64,000 nt of DNA. It comes from JANSWY01 sp965243755 (GTDB taxonomy: Bacteria; Bacteroidota; Bacteroidia; Cytophagales; Cyclobacteriaceae). The stretch spans positions 496,001-560,000 of the forward strand of contig CBDEVW010000004.1 in the NCBI GenBank assembly GCA_965243755.1. The letters run 5' to 3'. The translations under genes and the position numbers were made by a program. Below are positions 18,482-26,724 of the stretch, in pieces. The first letter of the stretch is position 1. Every line of letters begins with the position of its first letter. The notes under the pieces were generated by a model, which saw only the letters and a program-made list of their open reading frames with translations, was not told where the DNA came from and searched no databases.

Positions 18482-19593
18482 TTTGTTGATTCGTTTGGTT
18501 CAGGCACATCATCTTTGGTAGCATCCAATTGGCTTACTATTTCGCGGGCTCTCATTTTGTCTTCCAACTCGGCCTCCAATCCCTCTTGGTTCGCATGACC
18601 AGGAGTAAAGACCAGTGAAGTATATAATGGAAAGTGATCAGAGCCAATGGAAGGTAAACGCCTGATCTCTTTTAAAGTAAAGTGATGGCTGTGAAACAAG
18701 TGGTCCAGTGGCCATCGGAACAAGGGATAGTTTACATGAAATGTATTGAACATACCACGTCCTACCCTGGGATCAAGTAAGCCACTTATTTTACGAAAAA
18801 GCCGGGTGGTGGATGACCAGGCGACATCATTTAAGTCACCGGTCACTATGAGGGGTTGGGTACTGTCCTTCACACTTTTGGCAACAATGATCAATTCAAC
18901 ATCACGCTCGGTGCTTGTTTCATTTTCTGTCGGACTGGGAGGAGCGGGGTGAAGAAAATGCACCCTGACCTGGTCGTTGGTCCGCAACTTCACTGAAGCA
19001 TGTATGGAGGGTACATCTTCCTCGACCAGAAAAGCAACTTCTTCACCCTGAAGGGGCAGCCTGGAATAGACGTGCATACCATAAAGATTATCCAATGGAC
19101 ATTTTACAGTATATGGCATTTCATCTTCCAATTCCTTTAATTGGTCCTCCCACCATTGATCAGATTCCAAAGTTACCAGGATGTCTGGTGCATAGGTATG
19201 TACTAGGGCCACCAGTGCTGCCGCGTTTCTGTTGGAAGTCAATACATTGGAAGTAATGATACTGATTTGATTTTCGGTGGAGTGATTTTTGGATTGCAAT
19301 ACTTCCTTTTTACAAAGAGGCGTATAAGGATATATCCACCAGAACTGCCAGACAGTACAGAAAAAGGTTGCCCCTGTAAGTATCCAGGTAAGCCATTCAC
19401 TCAAACTCAAAAAATATAGCTGTGAGGCTAATAATAGAATGGCAAAGATGAATAACTGCATTCTTGGAAAATCGAACCCCCTGACGATCCAATGAGATTT
19501 ACTGGACAAGGGGAGTAGCGTAGCTACCATTAGAATACCGGTGAGTACTAGAAAAACTGACAGCATAGAAGCTATTGAAACTTTATGTCCCAA
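18478..19593 (-). CDS. membrane-anchored endonuclease/exonuclease/phosphatase family protein
   Basis: 371 residues. Three membrane helices occupy the first 95 residues. The rest is an EEP (DNase I-like) catalytic domain: ITSNVLTSN, LVTLESDQWW (metal-binding Glu), VTGDLNDVAWSS (catalytic Asp and Asn), and IGSDHFPLY (catalytic Asp-His). All key residues are present, so the enzyme is probably active, facing the periplasm if the usual topology holds. Family members cleave nucleic acid, phospholipid or sugar phosphates; the substrate cannot be told here. It overlaps the downstream DUF2007 gene by four bases. Confidence 0.87.
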   Translation of the reverse strand: MGHKVSIASMLSVFLVLTGILMVATLLPLSSKSHWIVRGFDFPRMQLFIFAILLLASQLYFLSLSEWLTWILTGATFFCTVWQFWWIYPYTPLCKKEVLQSKNHSTENQISIITSNVLTSNRNAAALVALVHTYAPDILVTLESDQWWEDQLKELEDEMPYTVKCPLDNLYGMHVYSRLPLQGEEVAFLVEEDVPSIHASVKLRTNDQVRVHFLHPAPPSPTENETSTERDVELIIVAKSVKDSTQPLIVTGDLNDVAWSSTTRLFRKISGLLDPRVGRGMFNTFHVNYPLFRWPLDHLFHSHHFTLKEIRRLPSIGSDHFPLYTSLVFTPGHANQEGLEAELEDKMRAREIVSQLDATKDDVPEPNESTK

Positions 19594-19622
19594 GTTAATG
19601 AACAGAATGGTAACAATCAGAG

Positions 19623-20291
19623 CTATTTTAAATCTATGGATTCTGGTAAGTAACCATTATGTAATTTGTCATCAATCGTCTTGTCTCCTGTGATGCTTAC
19701 ATTTTCAGTGCCTTCCTTGAATCGAATCCCCCAGGTGTCATTTTCCAGGGAACTATAGCTGATGACCAGTCGGGCGTTATTGGCCAATTTTCGATCAATG
19801 ATCATTTCAAATTCCCTGTAAGATCCGGAATACCATGTGTTGGCACACCAACCAAATCGATCATAAAACTCTTCGATGGTATTAACGCCATCCGGATGCT
19901 TTTCAGGCCAGGCATTCGGATCTCTGTATATCCAGTCAAAAGCTGACTTTTCAGGAAGATAACGCTTGCCATTCTTGATGAAATTTACTTCCCCAAGTGC
20001 CGCAGATGCATGCAACACCTTTAAAGTATCCGTCGTGATGAGGTATGTATTGAGAATGGTGCTAGTATTAGAACGAATACCAATATAAATATGGGTATCC
20101 GATCTTTTTATCACATAATGATCCGCCTTATGCATGGTGGTCATGGTAGAAGTATCAGTAATTTCTTTCACACCAATGCTTCCATCAATGTTATAGGTCT
20201 GTTTGATGTCATCCAGCGGGCTCCATTGTGCATGTGCAGAGGAGTGGATTAGTATAAAATTGACAAGTAGAAGTAAGAACAGGTTTTTCAT
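19623..20291 (-). CDS. secreted protein with possible CBM9/DOMON-like fold
   Basis: 222 residues with a signal peptide (LFLLLLVNFILIHSSAHA). The mature protein is beta-rich: ITDTSTMTTMHKADHYVIKRSDTHIYIGIRS, then a segment with several tryptophans (FDWIYRDPNAW, FGWCANTWYSGSYREFEMIIDRKL). The 'hIYIGIR...FEMIIDR' layout resembles CBM9/DOMON beta-sandwich domains that bind sugars or heme, but this is pattern similarity only. It lies 29 bases upstream of the EEP gene on the same strand, and could be part of that operon. Confidence 0.65.
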   Translation of the reverse strand: MKNLFLLLLVNFILIHSSAHAQWSPLDDIKQTYNIDGSIGVKEITDTSTMTTMHKADHYVIKRSDTHIYIGIRSNTSTILNTYLITTDTLKVLHASAALGEVNFIKNGKRYLPEKSAFDWIYRDPNAWPEKHPDGVNTIEEFYDRFGWCANTWYSGSYREFEMIIDRKLANNARLVISYSSLENDTWGIRFKEGTENVSITGDKTIDDKLHNGYLPESIDLK

Positions 20292-20348
20292 GGATATTTG
20301 CTTTACAATTGGTCACAGATAGGTAAACAACTGATGATCAATTAAGCC

Positions 20349-20822
20349 TTAGTCTTCTATGGTCTTCACTCCCGAAACATGTGATAATACAGCCTTCCAG
20401 GTTCCATTTCGCTTCACCAATACATTACTCGATTGATAGATGGAATATATGGTGTCGTTGTAAATGTGCCCCGTTCCACAAATCATTGCCGTACCATTGT
20501 CGAGGATATCAAGTCTCTTGATTTCATATCGAAAAGAATCATTCCGGGTAGCATTCTTTTTGATCCATGCCAGTTCGTAAGCCTTCTTATACCAGTTGCC
20601 AGACTGATCAATCATTTGAAAGTCATCCCCTAAAATTCGATCCAACAAAACTGTATCTTGTTCGGCGTAGGCTTTGGGCCATTCCACTTCTTTCAAATAT
20701 CTAAGTGTTGATTCATCGTCTGGTGTAAGTACAGACTGTTTTTGTTCCTCGCAGCTGAAAAGGATTAATCCTACCAGCAGCAATGCAAAAGGTTTGAGTA
20801 TTTGGTCCATCATGATTTTCAA
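20349..20822 (-). CDS. NTF2-like (DUF4440) lipoprotein
   Basis: 157 residues, or 153 if the downstream ATG (residue 5) is used. SpII lipobox ILFSC with the lipidated Cys at 24. The mature part follows the DUF4440/SnoaL pattern: LKEVEWPKAYAEQDTVLLDRILGDDFQMIDQSGNWYKK, a central ELAWIKK helix, and the final strand NGTWKAVLSHVSGV. This is the third envelope-targeted NTF2-like protein in the cluster (also 16173 and 17368), this one anchored by lipid. Ligand unknown. Confidence 0.85.
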   Translation of the reverse strand: MKIMMDQILKPFALLLVGLILFSCEEQKQSVLTPDDESTLRYLKEVEWPKAYAEQDTVLLDRILGDDFQMIDQSGNWYKKAYELAWIKKNATRNDSFRYEIKRLDILDNGTAMICGTGHIYNDTIYSIYQSSNVLVKRNGTWKAVLSHVSGVKTIED

Positions 20823-20904
20823 TTAGTCTTGTTCTAAAATACCACTTAGATGGATAATTATGATTGGTTGTGGGTTCATTAGGATTTTATTAACAACCGC
20901 AAAT

Positions 20905-20937
20905 AAAGAAAGTGATCCATTTTGAATCACTTTCTTT
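20905..20937 (-). terminator. terminator of the GH2 gene
   Basis: Twelve perfect base pairs, AAAGAAAGTGAT against ATCACTTTCTTT, with a nine-base loop, 22 bases past the stop codon of the minus-strand GH2 gene and followed on that strand by a T-rich run. Confidence 0.75.
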
Positions 20938-20958
20938 AGGTGTCTTGATCAGGTTGTT

Positions 20959-22791
20959 TTATTGTTCGGATTTACGCTCATAGTAGTCTTTCAAGACGAA
21001 GTAAGCTTTCTTTTTCTTGCCTTCTTCTGAGATGAGCCCTTTTCTGTTCCAACCATCCTGTATTCCCGGGAGTACTCTGCGGGGTGATCGGAAATCCACC
21101 AATATCCATGGTGAAAATCCCTGTAATTGATCTATTCTATCAATCATTTTTAGCGTTTCCTGATATAGATACTCCTGGTACTCTTCTGTCCAGCGAGTGT
21201 CCTTGTCACCCGAGTATCCCTGTTTTGCTCCTGCACCAAACTCAGAGATCAGTACAGGTTTGTTCTGAGTGATTTTCCAGTTGATCTGGTTACACTTTTC
21301 CGGTAAACCATCATACCAGCCTATGTATTGGTTGAAACTCAATACATCAACTACATCTGCAAAAGGATCATCGATGGTTCTGGTATTTGGATCTCCTTCA
21401 TAATTGCTTTGTTCCAATGCCGCACTGATTAATCTGGTGGGATCCATTTGTCGGGTGTGGCTGGCCAGCCTGGTAAGAAACCTGTTTCTGAGATCGGAAT
21501 TAGGCGTTTCATTCGCCATGGACCAAATGATTACAGAAGCACGGTTTTTATCTCGCCTGATAACTTCCGTTAATTGATTCTGAGCATTTTGATAGGTTGT
21601 TTCGTTTCCCCAGTCAATGGTCCAGTAAACAGGATTCTCCTCCCACACCAGTATGCCCAGTTCATCCGCCAGCCTTATCATATGTTCATTGTGTGGATAA
21701 TGTGCAAGTCGAACGTAGTTACACCCCAGTTCCTTTGCCCAGGTCAATAGTTGTTTTGCATCATCGCTGGAATAGGCTCTTCCAGGTCGGGTCGGACTTT
21801 CTTCATGAATGCAGATGCCTCTCAAAAATATCTCTTCACCATTCAAAAGAATCTTTGATCCCGATGTAGCTATCTGCCTGAAACCAATCAGGTCAGAAAT
21901 GGCGTCCTGATCTGTTCTGATATTGACTTGATAGAGGTAAGGATCCCTGGTGCTCCAGTACCTGATTTTTTTCGACTTGATTTCGAAGGAGGCGACCCCT
22001 TTTTCATTGGTAACTAATTCCTTTTCGGTCTTAAGTGCAGGAATGGAGAGCACTATCTTTTGGTTGTTCTTGTTGGGACCATTGATTTTAAGTGTTCCTT
22101 TAATTCTTGTCTCGTCTGCGGGATCCAGTTGGATGAAATAATCAGCGATAAAATTGGGAGGCGTCTCTACCAATTTTACATCCCTGGTAAGTCCACCATA
22201 ATTCCACCAGTCTGTGTTCAGTGTAGGTACTCCTTCCCTGGTCCGCTTATTGTCAACCTTTACAATCAGAAAATTATCCTTCTCTTTGACCAGGCTAGTA
22301 ATTTCAAAGTGAAATGGTGTAAAACCCCCAACATGCCGACCTAACTTTTTACCATTGAAGTAGACATCTGTTTGGTAATTTGAAGCTTCAAAGTACACAA
22401 ATAATCGATTGGAAGAATTGGAAAGTGTGTGATCAAAAGACTTTTTGTACCATACTGATCCTTCGTAGTAAAATAATTCCGGTTTCTGGGTATTCCAGTC
22501 ACCAGGTACATTCAGGCTATCGGATAGATCGAAATCATACTCAATAAGGTCTGAGGGACTGGAAGGTTTAGCATTGGTAAAAAAGGCTCCATTCCCGGGG
22601 TTAGGTTGATTTTCAAATGGTTCGTAGCGGTAATTATAAAAACCATTTTCATAAGGGTCTACAATGTATTTCCATTGGCCATTTAGCGATACCGTATTCC
22701 GGTTGTACACATTGATCAGGTCATCAGATTGGCCAAAGCCTTTCAGACATAAGGTGCCACAAAATATGATTATTGCGAGACGTATTTTCAT
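20959..22791 (-). CDS. secreted glycoside hydrolase family 2 (beta-glucuronidase-like)
   Basis: 610 residues with a signal peptide (LAIIIFCGTLCLKGFGQ). The order is standard for GH2: N-terminal sugar-binding jelly roll (about 30-200), immunoglobulin-like domain (about 205-305), and a TIM barrel. The acid/base is E428 (MANETP) and the nucleophile E517 (ISEFGAG). The segment GCNYVRLAHYPHNEHMI is typical of beta-glucuronidases, and the length of about 600 agrees. The enzyme should release terminal beta-linked sugars in the periplasm or outside. No SusC/SusD pair lies nearby, so it is not in a recognisable polysaccharide utilisation locus. Own terminator at 20905. Confidence 0.93.
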   Translation of the reverse strand: MKIRLAIIIFCGTLCLKGFGQSDDLINVYNRNTVSLNGQWKYIVDPYENGFYNYRYEPFENQPNPGNGAFFTNAKPSSPSDLIEYDFDLSDSLNVPGDWNTQKPELFYYEGSVWYKKSFDHTLSNSSNRLFVYFEASNYQTDVYFNGKKLGRHVGGFTPFHFEITSLVKEKDNFLIVKVDNKRTREGVPTLNTDWWNYGGLTRDVKLVETPPNFIADYFIQLDPADETRIKGTLKINGPNKNNQKIVLSIPALKTEKELVTNEKGVASFEIKSKKIRYWSTRDPYLYQVNIRTDQDAISDLIGFRQIATSGSKILLNGEEIFLRGICIHEESPTRPGRAYSSDDAKQLLTWAKELGCNYVRLAHYPHNEHMIRLADELGILVWEENPVYWTIDWGNETTYQNAQNQLTEVIRRDKNRASVIIWSMANETPNSDLRNRFLTRLASHTRQMDPTRLISAALEQSNYEGDPNTRTIDDPFADVVDVLSFNQYIGWYDGLPEKCNQINWKITQNKPVLISEFGAGAKQGYSGDKDTRWTEEYQEYLYQETLKMIDRIDQLQGFSPWILVDFRSPRRVLPGIQDGWNRKGLISEEGKKKKAYFVLKDYYERKSEQ

Positions 22792-22975
22792 AGGATTGAA
22801 ATGTTTTTCTGGAGCGGGTAATGCTGAGAAGACGAATCTAATAAGATTTCTTCTTTTAGTAAGTAAAAATTGGAGGAGACGGACCAGGGATTTTTAAATC
22901 AGGCGAAAAACAATGATTTGCATGCGCCAAGACAATTAGTAGGGGTTACAGTCTGGTGGGTCGAACAAATTCGAT

Positions 22976-22983
22976 TACCTTTG
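22976..22983 (+). promoter_or_regulatory. -7 promoter element of thioredoxin
   Basis: TACCTTTG matches the Bacteroidota -7 consensus TAnnTTTG exactly, 55 bases before the ATG at 23039. A good -33 element is not evident. The spacer is divergent with the GH2 gene. Confidence 0.55.
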
Positions 22984-23038
22984 CGTTCTCTAGTTGAATT
23001 AATTATCATTATACATTCATATAAGTATATTTTTAAAA

Positions 23039-23362
23039 ATGGGAAAAGCAATTGAAATTACTGATAGCAACTTTGAGGAAGTTATCAACGGAGATAAACC
23101 AGTACTAGTTGATTTTTGGGCAGAATGGTGTGGACCATGTAAAATGATTGGTCCGGTAGTTGAAGAACTGGCTGGTGATTACGAAGGTAAAGCTGTGATT
23201 GGCAAGGTTGACGTAGATGCAAATCCTGTTGTGTCTGCAAAGTTTGGCATCAGAAGCATCCCTACCTTATTAGTATTCAAAAACGGAGAAATTGTTGACA
23301 AACAAGTAGGTGCTGTCCCTAAAGGGGTACTTAGCCAAAAAATTGAAGCCCAAATGGCTTAA
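23039..23362 (+). CDS. trxA: thioredoxin
   Basis: 107 residues, the usual length of thioredoxin 1. The redox motif is WCGPCK, with C31 and C34. The buried D25 (LVDFWAEW) and the cis-Pro loop (IRSIPTLLVFK) are present. There is no signal peptide, so it is the cytoplasmic general disulfide reductase that serves ribonucleotide reductase, peroxiredoxins and other targets. Single gene with its own promoter and terminator. Confidence 0.97.
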   Translation: MGKAIEITDSNFEEVINGDKPVLVDFWAEWCGPCKMIGPVVEELAGDYEGKAVIGKVDVDANPVVSAKFGIRSIPTLLVFKNGEIVDKQVGAVPKGVLSQKIEAQMA

Positions 23363-23385
23363 ATAAGATACTTTGTATCAATATC

Positions 23386-23420
23386 AAAAAAGGCAACTCT
23401 AATACTGGGTTGCCTTTTTT
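23386..23420 (+). terminator. thioredoxin terminator
   Basis: AAAAAAGGCAAC pairs with GTTGCCTTTTTT around an 11-base loop, 23 bases past the stop of trxA, ending in a T run. A textbook intrinsic terminator. Confidence 0.9.
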
Positions 23421-23603
23421 GTGTCTCGTATTTGGAGCCAAATTCAAGATTCCAATAATTCTTAATTCTAAATCCAACATTCACTGGTTTCCGGAATAAA
23501 TCTCAGAACGAATAATTTTAGCTGAATACATGCAGTAGACACTCTTTTTTGGTGAATTTCTAAAATGAAGGTAGTATTACAAGTAATTTCCATTTTCTTG
23601 TAG

Positions 23604-23670
23604 AATCACACCTTCCACCGCTTTTGCCGCGGAGGCACTTACTTTTTGAAAGACCAAAAACTAAGGAAAA
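23604..23670. repeat. partial dispersed repeat, copy 3, with decayed hairpin
   Basis: AATCACACCTTCCA (23604-23617) is identical to 5929-5942 but is followed by a different small palindrome (CCGC...GCGG, 23618-23632) in place of GGCATTTGCAATGCC. Next comes ACTTTTTGAAAGACCAAAAA, an imperfect inverted repeat of a type common between Bacteroidota genes. The modular exchange of the terminal hairpin is the interesting part. Confidence 0.45.
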
Positions 23671-23850
23671 AGTCTTTGGGAAATTATTAGCACACGGCCC
23701 CCCAATGCCCCTTTTCGCGCAAACCCAGTCCAATCCTGCAACACGGCCATCATCGCACAAGCCGCCCGCCATTTCCCATCCTCCCCAATTAAGAATCACA
23801 TTTGTCCAAAATAATCATACTTGAATTAATTTTTTCCGGACACCAGTGAT

Positions 23851-23922
23851 CCAACATTCAAGATTCAAGATTATTCTAAGATTCTAAATCCAAGATTCTA
23901 AATCCAAGATTCAAGATTCAAA
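23851..23922. repeat. short AT-rich tandem repeats
   Basis: Two exact copies of AAGATTCTAAATCC (23878-23891 and 23892-23905) sit among degenerate copies of CAAGATTC running up to the end of the SIMPL gene. A related phrase (ATTCAAGATTCC...TTCTAAATCC) lies at about 23443-23475. Confidence 0.7.
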
Positions 23923-23923
23923 T

Positions 23924-24619
23924 TCATTCAATCTCAAACACCACCTGTACCTCAGCTTTCAATTTGATCTTCTGAAATTCCAGGTCAGATTGATAGTCAT
24001 CATTCATAGTAGATTCGAAGGCTACATTGCTGTGCAGACTTCTGTTCATGGGATAGGCCACATTCGCTGAACCCTCAACCACCTCCAAAACACCCCCCAG
24101 CTTTTCACCTACGGCTTCTAATAAATAGGTGGCTTTGGTCTTGGCGGCTTTCATCGCTTCAATCTTTAATGTTTTTCTGTACTCCTCCACTTTTGAGTGA
24201 TCATATGACATTACATTCATGGAGTTGACTCCCTCAGCATCAAGTTTCTCTACCAGGTCATTGATCAGTTTCAGGTCGGATACCTTGAGCTGAAAGGATT
24301 TAGTGGCAAGAAATTCCTCGGCCTTTCGTTTTTTCCAGTTCCAGTTGTAACCAGATACATTTTGCACTCGGAGGTTTTCTTCCGGAATCTTCAGTTTTTT
24401 AACTGCAGCGACCAATTCCGCCTCCAATTGATTAAGATCAACTTTCCTTGAACCATCCTTATATTCCTTCAAATTGATCTGTACATAAATTTCATCGGGG
24501 ACCACTTCCATCGTGGCACTTCCACTCACTGAAATCTTTTTCACCGGCTTTACCGGAGCTTCCTGGGCAATGGCTGAAACACTGCATAGTATCAGCACAA
24601 TTAGCATTGATTTTCGCAT
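23924..24619 (-). CDS. SIMPL (DUF541) domain secreted protein
   Basis: 231 residues with a signal peptide (MLIVLILCSVSAIAQ). The SIMPL domain fills the mature protein: KKISVSGSATMEVVPDEIYVQINLKEY at the start, the central EENLRVQNVSGYNWNWKKR, and the helix RKTLKIEAMKAAKTKATYLLEAVGEKLGGVLEVVEG near the end. The family forms ring-like oligomers in the periplasm (for example BP26 and YggE) and is linked to oxidative stress, but the molecular role is not settled. No obvious terminator; the tandem repeat follows the stop directly. Confidence 0.9.
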   Translation of the reverse strand: MRKSMLIVLILCSVSAIAQEAPVKPVKKISVSGSATMEVVPDEIYVQINLKEYKDGSRKVDLNQLEAELVAAVKKLKIPEENLRVQNVSGYNWNWKKRKAEEFLATKSFQLKVSDLKLINDLVEKLDAEGVNSMNVMSYDHSKVEEYRKTLKIEAMKAAKTKATYLLEAVGEKLGGVLEVVEGSANVAYPMNRSLHSNVAFESTMNDDYQSDLEFQKIKLKAEVQVVFEIE

Positions 24620-24677
24620 GACAAATACCTGTTTATATAATTTTGGGAATTAAATTGATGAAAAATACACCATCTTC

Positions 24678-25514
24678 CTACAAATTTTGGTCAAAAAATT
24701 CTATCGGCATATGCCAGAGTTTGTCTTTCATTTTCTCTTTAAAAAAGCCAAAGTGACCAATTCTTTTCAGTCCAATCGCTGCGGGAATAATATGCTCGTG
24801 AGAACTTAGTGCATTGCTATATTGCTTCATCAGTTCTTTAACGGCATTTACTGGAGCTAAAGTATGATCATCTGCCAGGCTTACAAATTTCATTGGTATT
24901 TTGATCCTGTCAATAAGCATTCTTCGATCCTGCAAACCCTGAAGGACTCCTTCAGGATGTCTTCCCCAGGCCATCCATTCTCTGGCAACAGGTGATGGAA
25001 GGTGTTCACCGTTACTCTTCATGCCCCAATTCGGGAGATAGCCATATAGCCTGGTAAGCACAGGCACATTGAAATACCAAAACCACAATACCTTAAGTCT
25101 TTCAAGGCCTTCCCAATGCTTCCAGAATGCACTTTGAGAAGCCACAAAATAAGCCGCGCTGACCAAATCAGGCTGACTGACAAATGGGAAAATTTGCCCA
25201 CCTACACTATGCCCCAATAGAAAAATTGATGAATATCGCTCCGAACACCATTGAATTACAGCATCCAGGTCATATCTTCCCCAATCTGACATCTGGGTCT
25301 TAGTATGATGGTTGCCTGATTGCCCTATGCCACTGTAATCAAATGTTACTGCATCGTAACCACGACTTTGCACATGAGAAGCAAACTTATGGTAATAACC
25401 CTGAGGAACACCAGTAGCTGCAGTAATGATGATAATCTTTTGATGAGCTGATTCGCTGTAATGAGTAGCAGACAGTTGGTTGGCATTGGATGTTACAATT
25501 TGGAAGGTCTTCAT
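24678..25514 (-). CDS. alpha/beta hydrolase
   Basis: 278 residues, no signal peptide, so probably cytoplasmic. The nucleophile elbow is GHSVGG (Ser about 99), with an upstream FDYSGIGQSG loop. The acid is probably in LADDHTLAP (about 215) and the catalytic His in RIGHFGFF (about 253). The long lid region with many aromatic residues (FWKHWEGLERLKVLWFWYFNV) suggests a hydrophobic ester or similar substrate. The family covers esterases, lipases and others, so the substrate remains open. It lies 58 bases upstream of the SIMPL gene on the same strand. Confidence 0.9.
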   Translation of the reverse strand: MKTFQIVTSNANQLSATHYSESAHQKIIIITAATGVPQGYYHKFASHVQSRGYDAVTFDYSGIGQSGNHHTKTQMSDWGRYDLDAVIQWCSERYSSIFLLGHSVGGQIFPFVSQPDLVSAAYFVASQSAFWKHWEGLERLKVLWFWYFNVPVLTRLYGYLPNWGMKSNGEHLPSPVAREWMAWGRHPEGVLQGLQDRRMLIDRIKIPMKFVSLADDHTLAPVNAVKELMKQYSNALSSHEHIIPAAIGLKRIGHFGFFKEKMKDKLWHMPIEFFDQNL

Positions 25515-25736
25515 TGCTTATTCTTTTTGTGGAAGTTAATGATAAACTTCTTTGAAATTGATTTAAGTGGCGTATACAAACAGTAATCAATCTTCATCCA
25601 CAGACTATTTTATGCAAGTCCAAATAAAAAAAATAAAGTTTTTTGAAACATTATTCGGAGTGAGGGCGTTAGGGGTAAGTACATTATATGTACATACATT
25701 TAATAATCTAATTAGCTATTCAAAATAAATAAAACG

Positions 25737-26333
25737 ATGAAAAAAAGTGTTTTCTTACTAGCGTTCGCATTGGTAGCCTTTGCGTTTAGTTCAATTGCTC
25801 AAAAGACCGTAACAGTTGACAATGCCAAAAGTACTATCGAGTGGAAAGGTGCAAAAGTAGGAGGAAGCCATGAAGGCACAATTGATCTTAAATCAGGAAA
25901 ATTAAAGTTTAAAGACAATGACCTGGTAGGAGGTACCTTTGTCATAGACATGACCAGTATTACAAATACCGACCTTGAAGGTGAATATAAAGGGAAACTG
26001 GAAGGCCACTTGAAATCTGATGACTTCTTTGGTGTGGAGAAATACCCAACAGCGAAACTTGAGATTACCAGTGTGACTCCTCAGGGACCAGGTAAATATA
26101 AAATTGAGGCAAACATTACCATTAAAGGTACCACCAAGCCAATCAAATTTAACGCTGACGTGTTAGAAGCTGATGGTGTTTTGACTGCTTCAGCAGATTT
26201 AACTATCGACAGATCAGAGTTCAATGTGAAGTATGGTAGCGGTAGTTTCTTTGACAACCTGGGAGACAAAGTGATCTACGATGATTTTGATATCAATGTG
26301 AAATTAGTCGCTGGTACTGTAACAGGTGACTAA
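25737..26333 (+). CDS. YceI family periplasmic protein
   Basis: 198 residues with a signal peptide (SVFLLAFALVAFAFSSIAQ). The mature protein has the YceI lipocalin-like beta-barrel features: TVDNAKSTIEWKGAKVGGSHEGTIDLKSG, DMTSITNTDLEGEYKGKLEGHLKSDDFFGVEKYPTA, and TIKGTTKPIKFNADV. The family binds polyisoprenoid lipids in the periplasm. Single gene followed by a terminator at 26363-26387. Confidence 0.95.
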   Translation: MKKSVFLLAFALVAFAFSSIAQKTVTVDNAKSTIEWKGAKVGGSHEGTIDLKSGKLKFKDNDLVGGTFVIDMTSITNTDLEGEYKGKLEGHLKSDDFFGVEKYPTAKLEITSVTPQGPGKYKIEANITIKGTTKPIKFNADVLEADGVLTASADLTIDRSEFNVKYGSGSFFDNLGDKVIYDDFDINVKLVAGTVTGD

Positions 26334-26362
26334 TCTTTAATCCAATAAAAACTTAATTGAAG

Positions 26363-26387
26363 AAGGCTCCATTTTGGGGCCTTTTTT
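26363..26387 (+). terminator. terminator of the YceI gene
   Basis: AAGGCTCC pairs with GGGGCCTT (one G-T wobble) around a short ATTTT loop, followed by a T run, 29 bases past the stop. Confidence 0.8.
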
Positions 26388-26520
26388 GTTGTTGGCAGAT
26401 AAATAATATTTTGAAGTTTTGTCATACTATAAAATATTATTTCAATAAATCGCATAAAACTGTTTGCATTAGGAGTTAATTAAAATTAATGCTGGTTTTA
26501 ATTGTATATACACTATTATA

Positions 26521-26724
26521 TTTTTTAAATTCAGAGTCTTATTGCTAACCAAACTTGTGATTTTATGAAATGCCAAATTTATGTTGGGTCTCCTCCCTGC
26601 ATCCATTCTCAATAATTTTCTGAAACGCCTGTAAAGTTAGTAGTAGGCTTCCTGTGCCAAATGGCTTGGGAAGGAGGAGTAAATTCCTTATAAAATTTTT
26701 GCTAACCAAACCCATTTTTTCGAC
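26521..26724 (+). promoter_or_regulatory. 5' leader of S8 protease with repeated TTGCTAACCAAAC element
   Basis: The element TTGCTAACCAAAC occurs twice: at 26542-26554 and again at 26699-26711, 13 bases before the start codon. The same two-copy arrangement precedes the M4 protease (30776-31015). Around the first copy both leaders also share TTTT-TAAATTC-G-GTCTTA upstream and ATGAAA--CCAAA downstream. In each, CCAA and TTGG can form a small stem with a seven-base loop (here 26573-26588). A 16-codon frame starts at 26565, but its codons are not conserved in the other leader. The start of this 391-base spacer (26334-26520) holds only the YceI terminator and AT-rich sequence. Confidence 0.55.

Larger units (their letters stand above)
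23421..23923. other. repeat-rich intergenic spacer
   Basis: 503 bases without a convincing gene. It contains a third partial copy of the dispersed repeat (23604-23637), a GC-rich insert unlike its surroundings (about 23690-23795, many C runs), and an AT-rich tandem repeat (23851-23922). Short frames on both strands here read as low-quality protein and are not annotated. Confidence 0.7.

Noticed and set aside
20959..22791. Polysaccharide utilisation locus around the GH2 gene
   Set aside because: No SusC/SusD pair, sulfatase, other glycosidase or hybrid regulator is adjacent.
22664..23055. Small plus-strand frames upstream of thioredoxin
   Set aside because: They overlap the GH2 gene or the trxA promoter, and the translated sequence has no protein-like features.
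23560..23824. Small frames on both strands in the spacer after trxA
   Set aside because: They translate repeat and GC-rich sequence, and there is no start context or family resemblance.
26565..26615. Leader peptide in the S8 leader (16 codons), and its counterpart at 30822-30902
   Set aside because: Residues and codons are not conserved between the two leaders and lengths differ (16 and 26). Short conserved base blocks fit an RNA or DNA site better.
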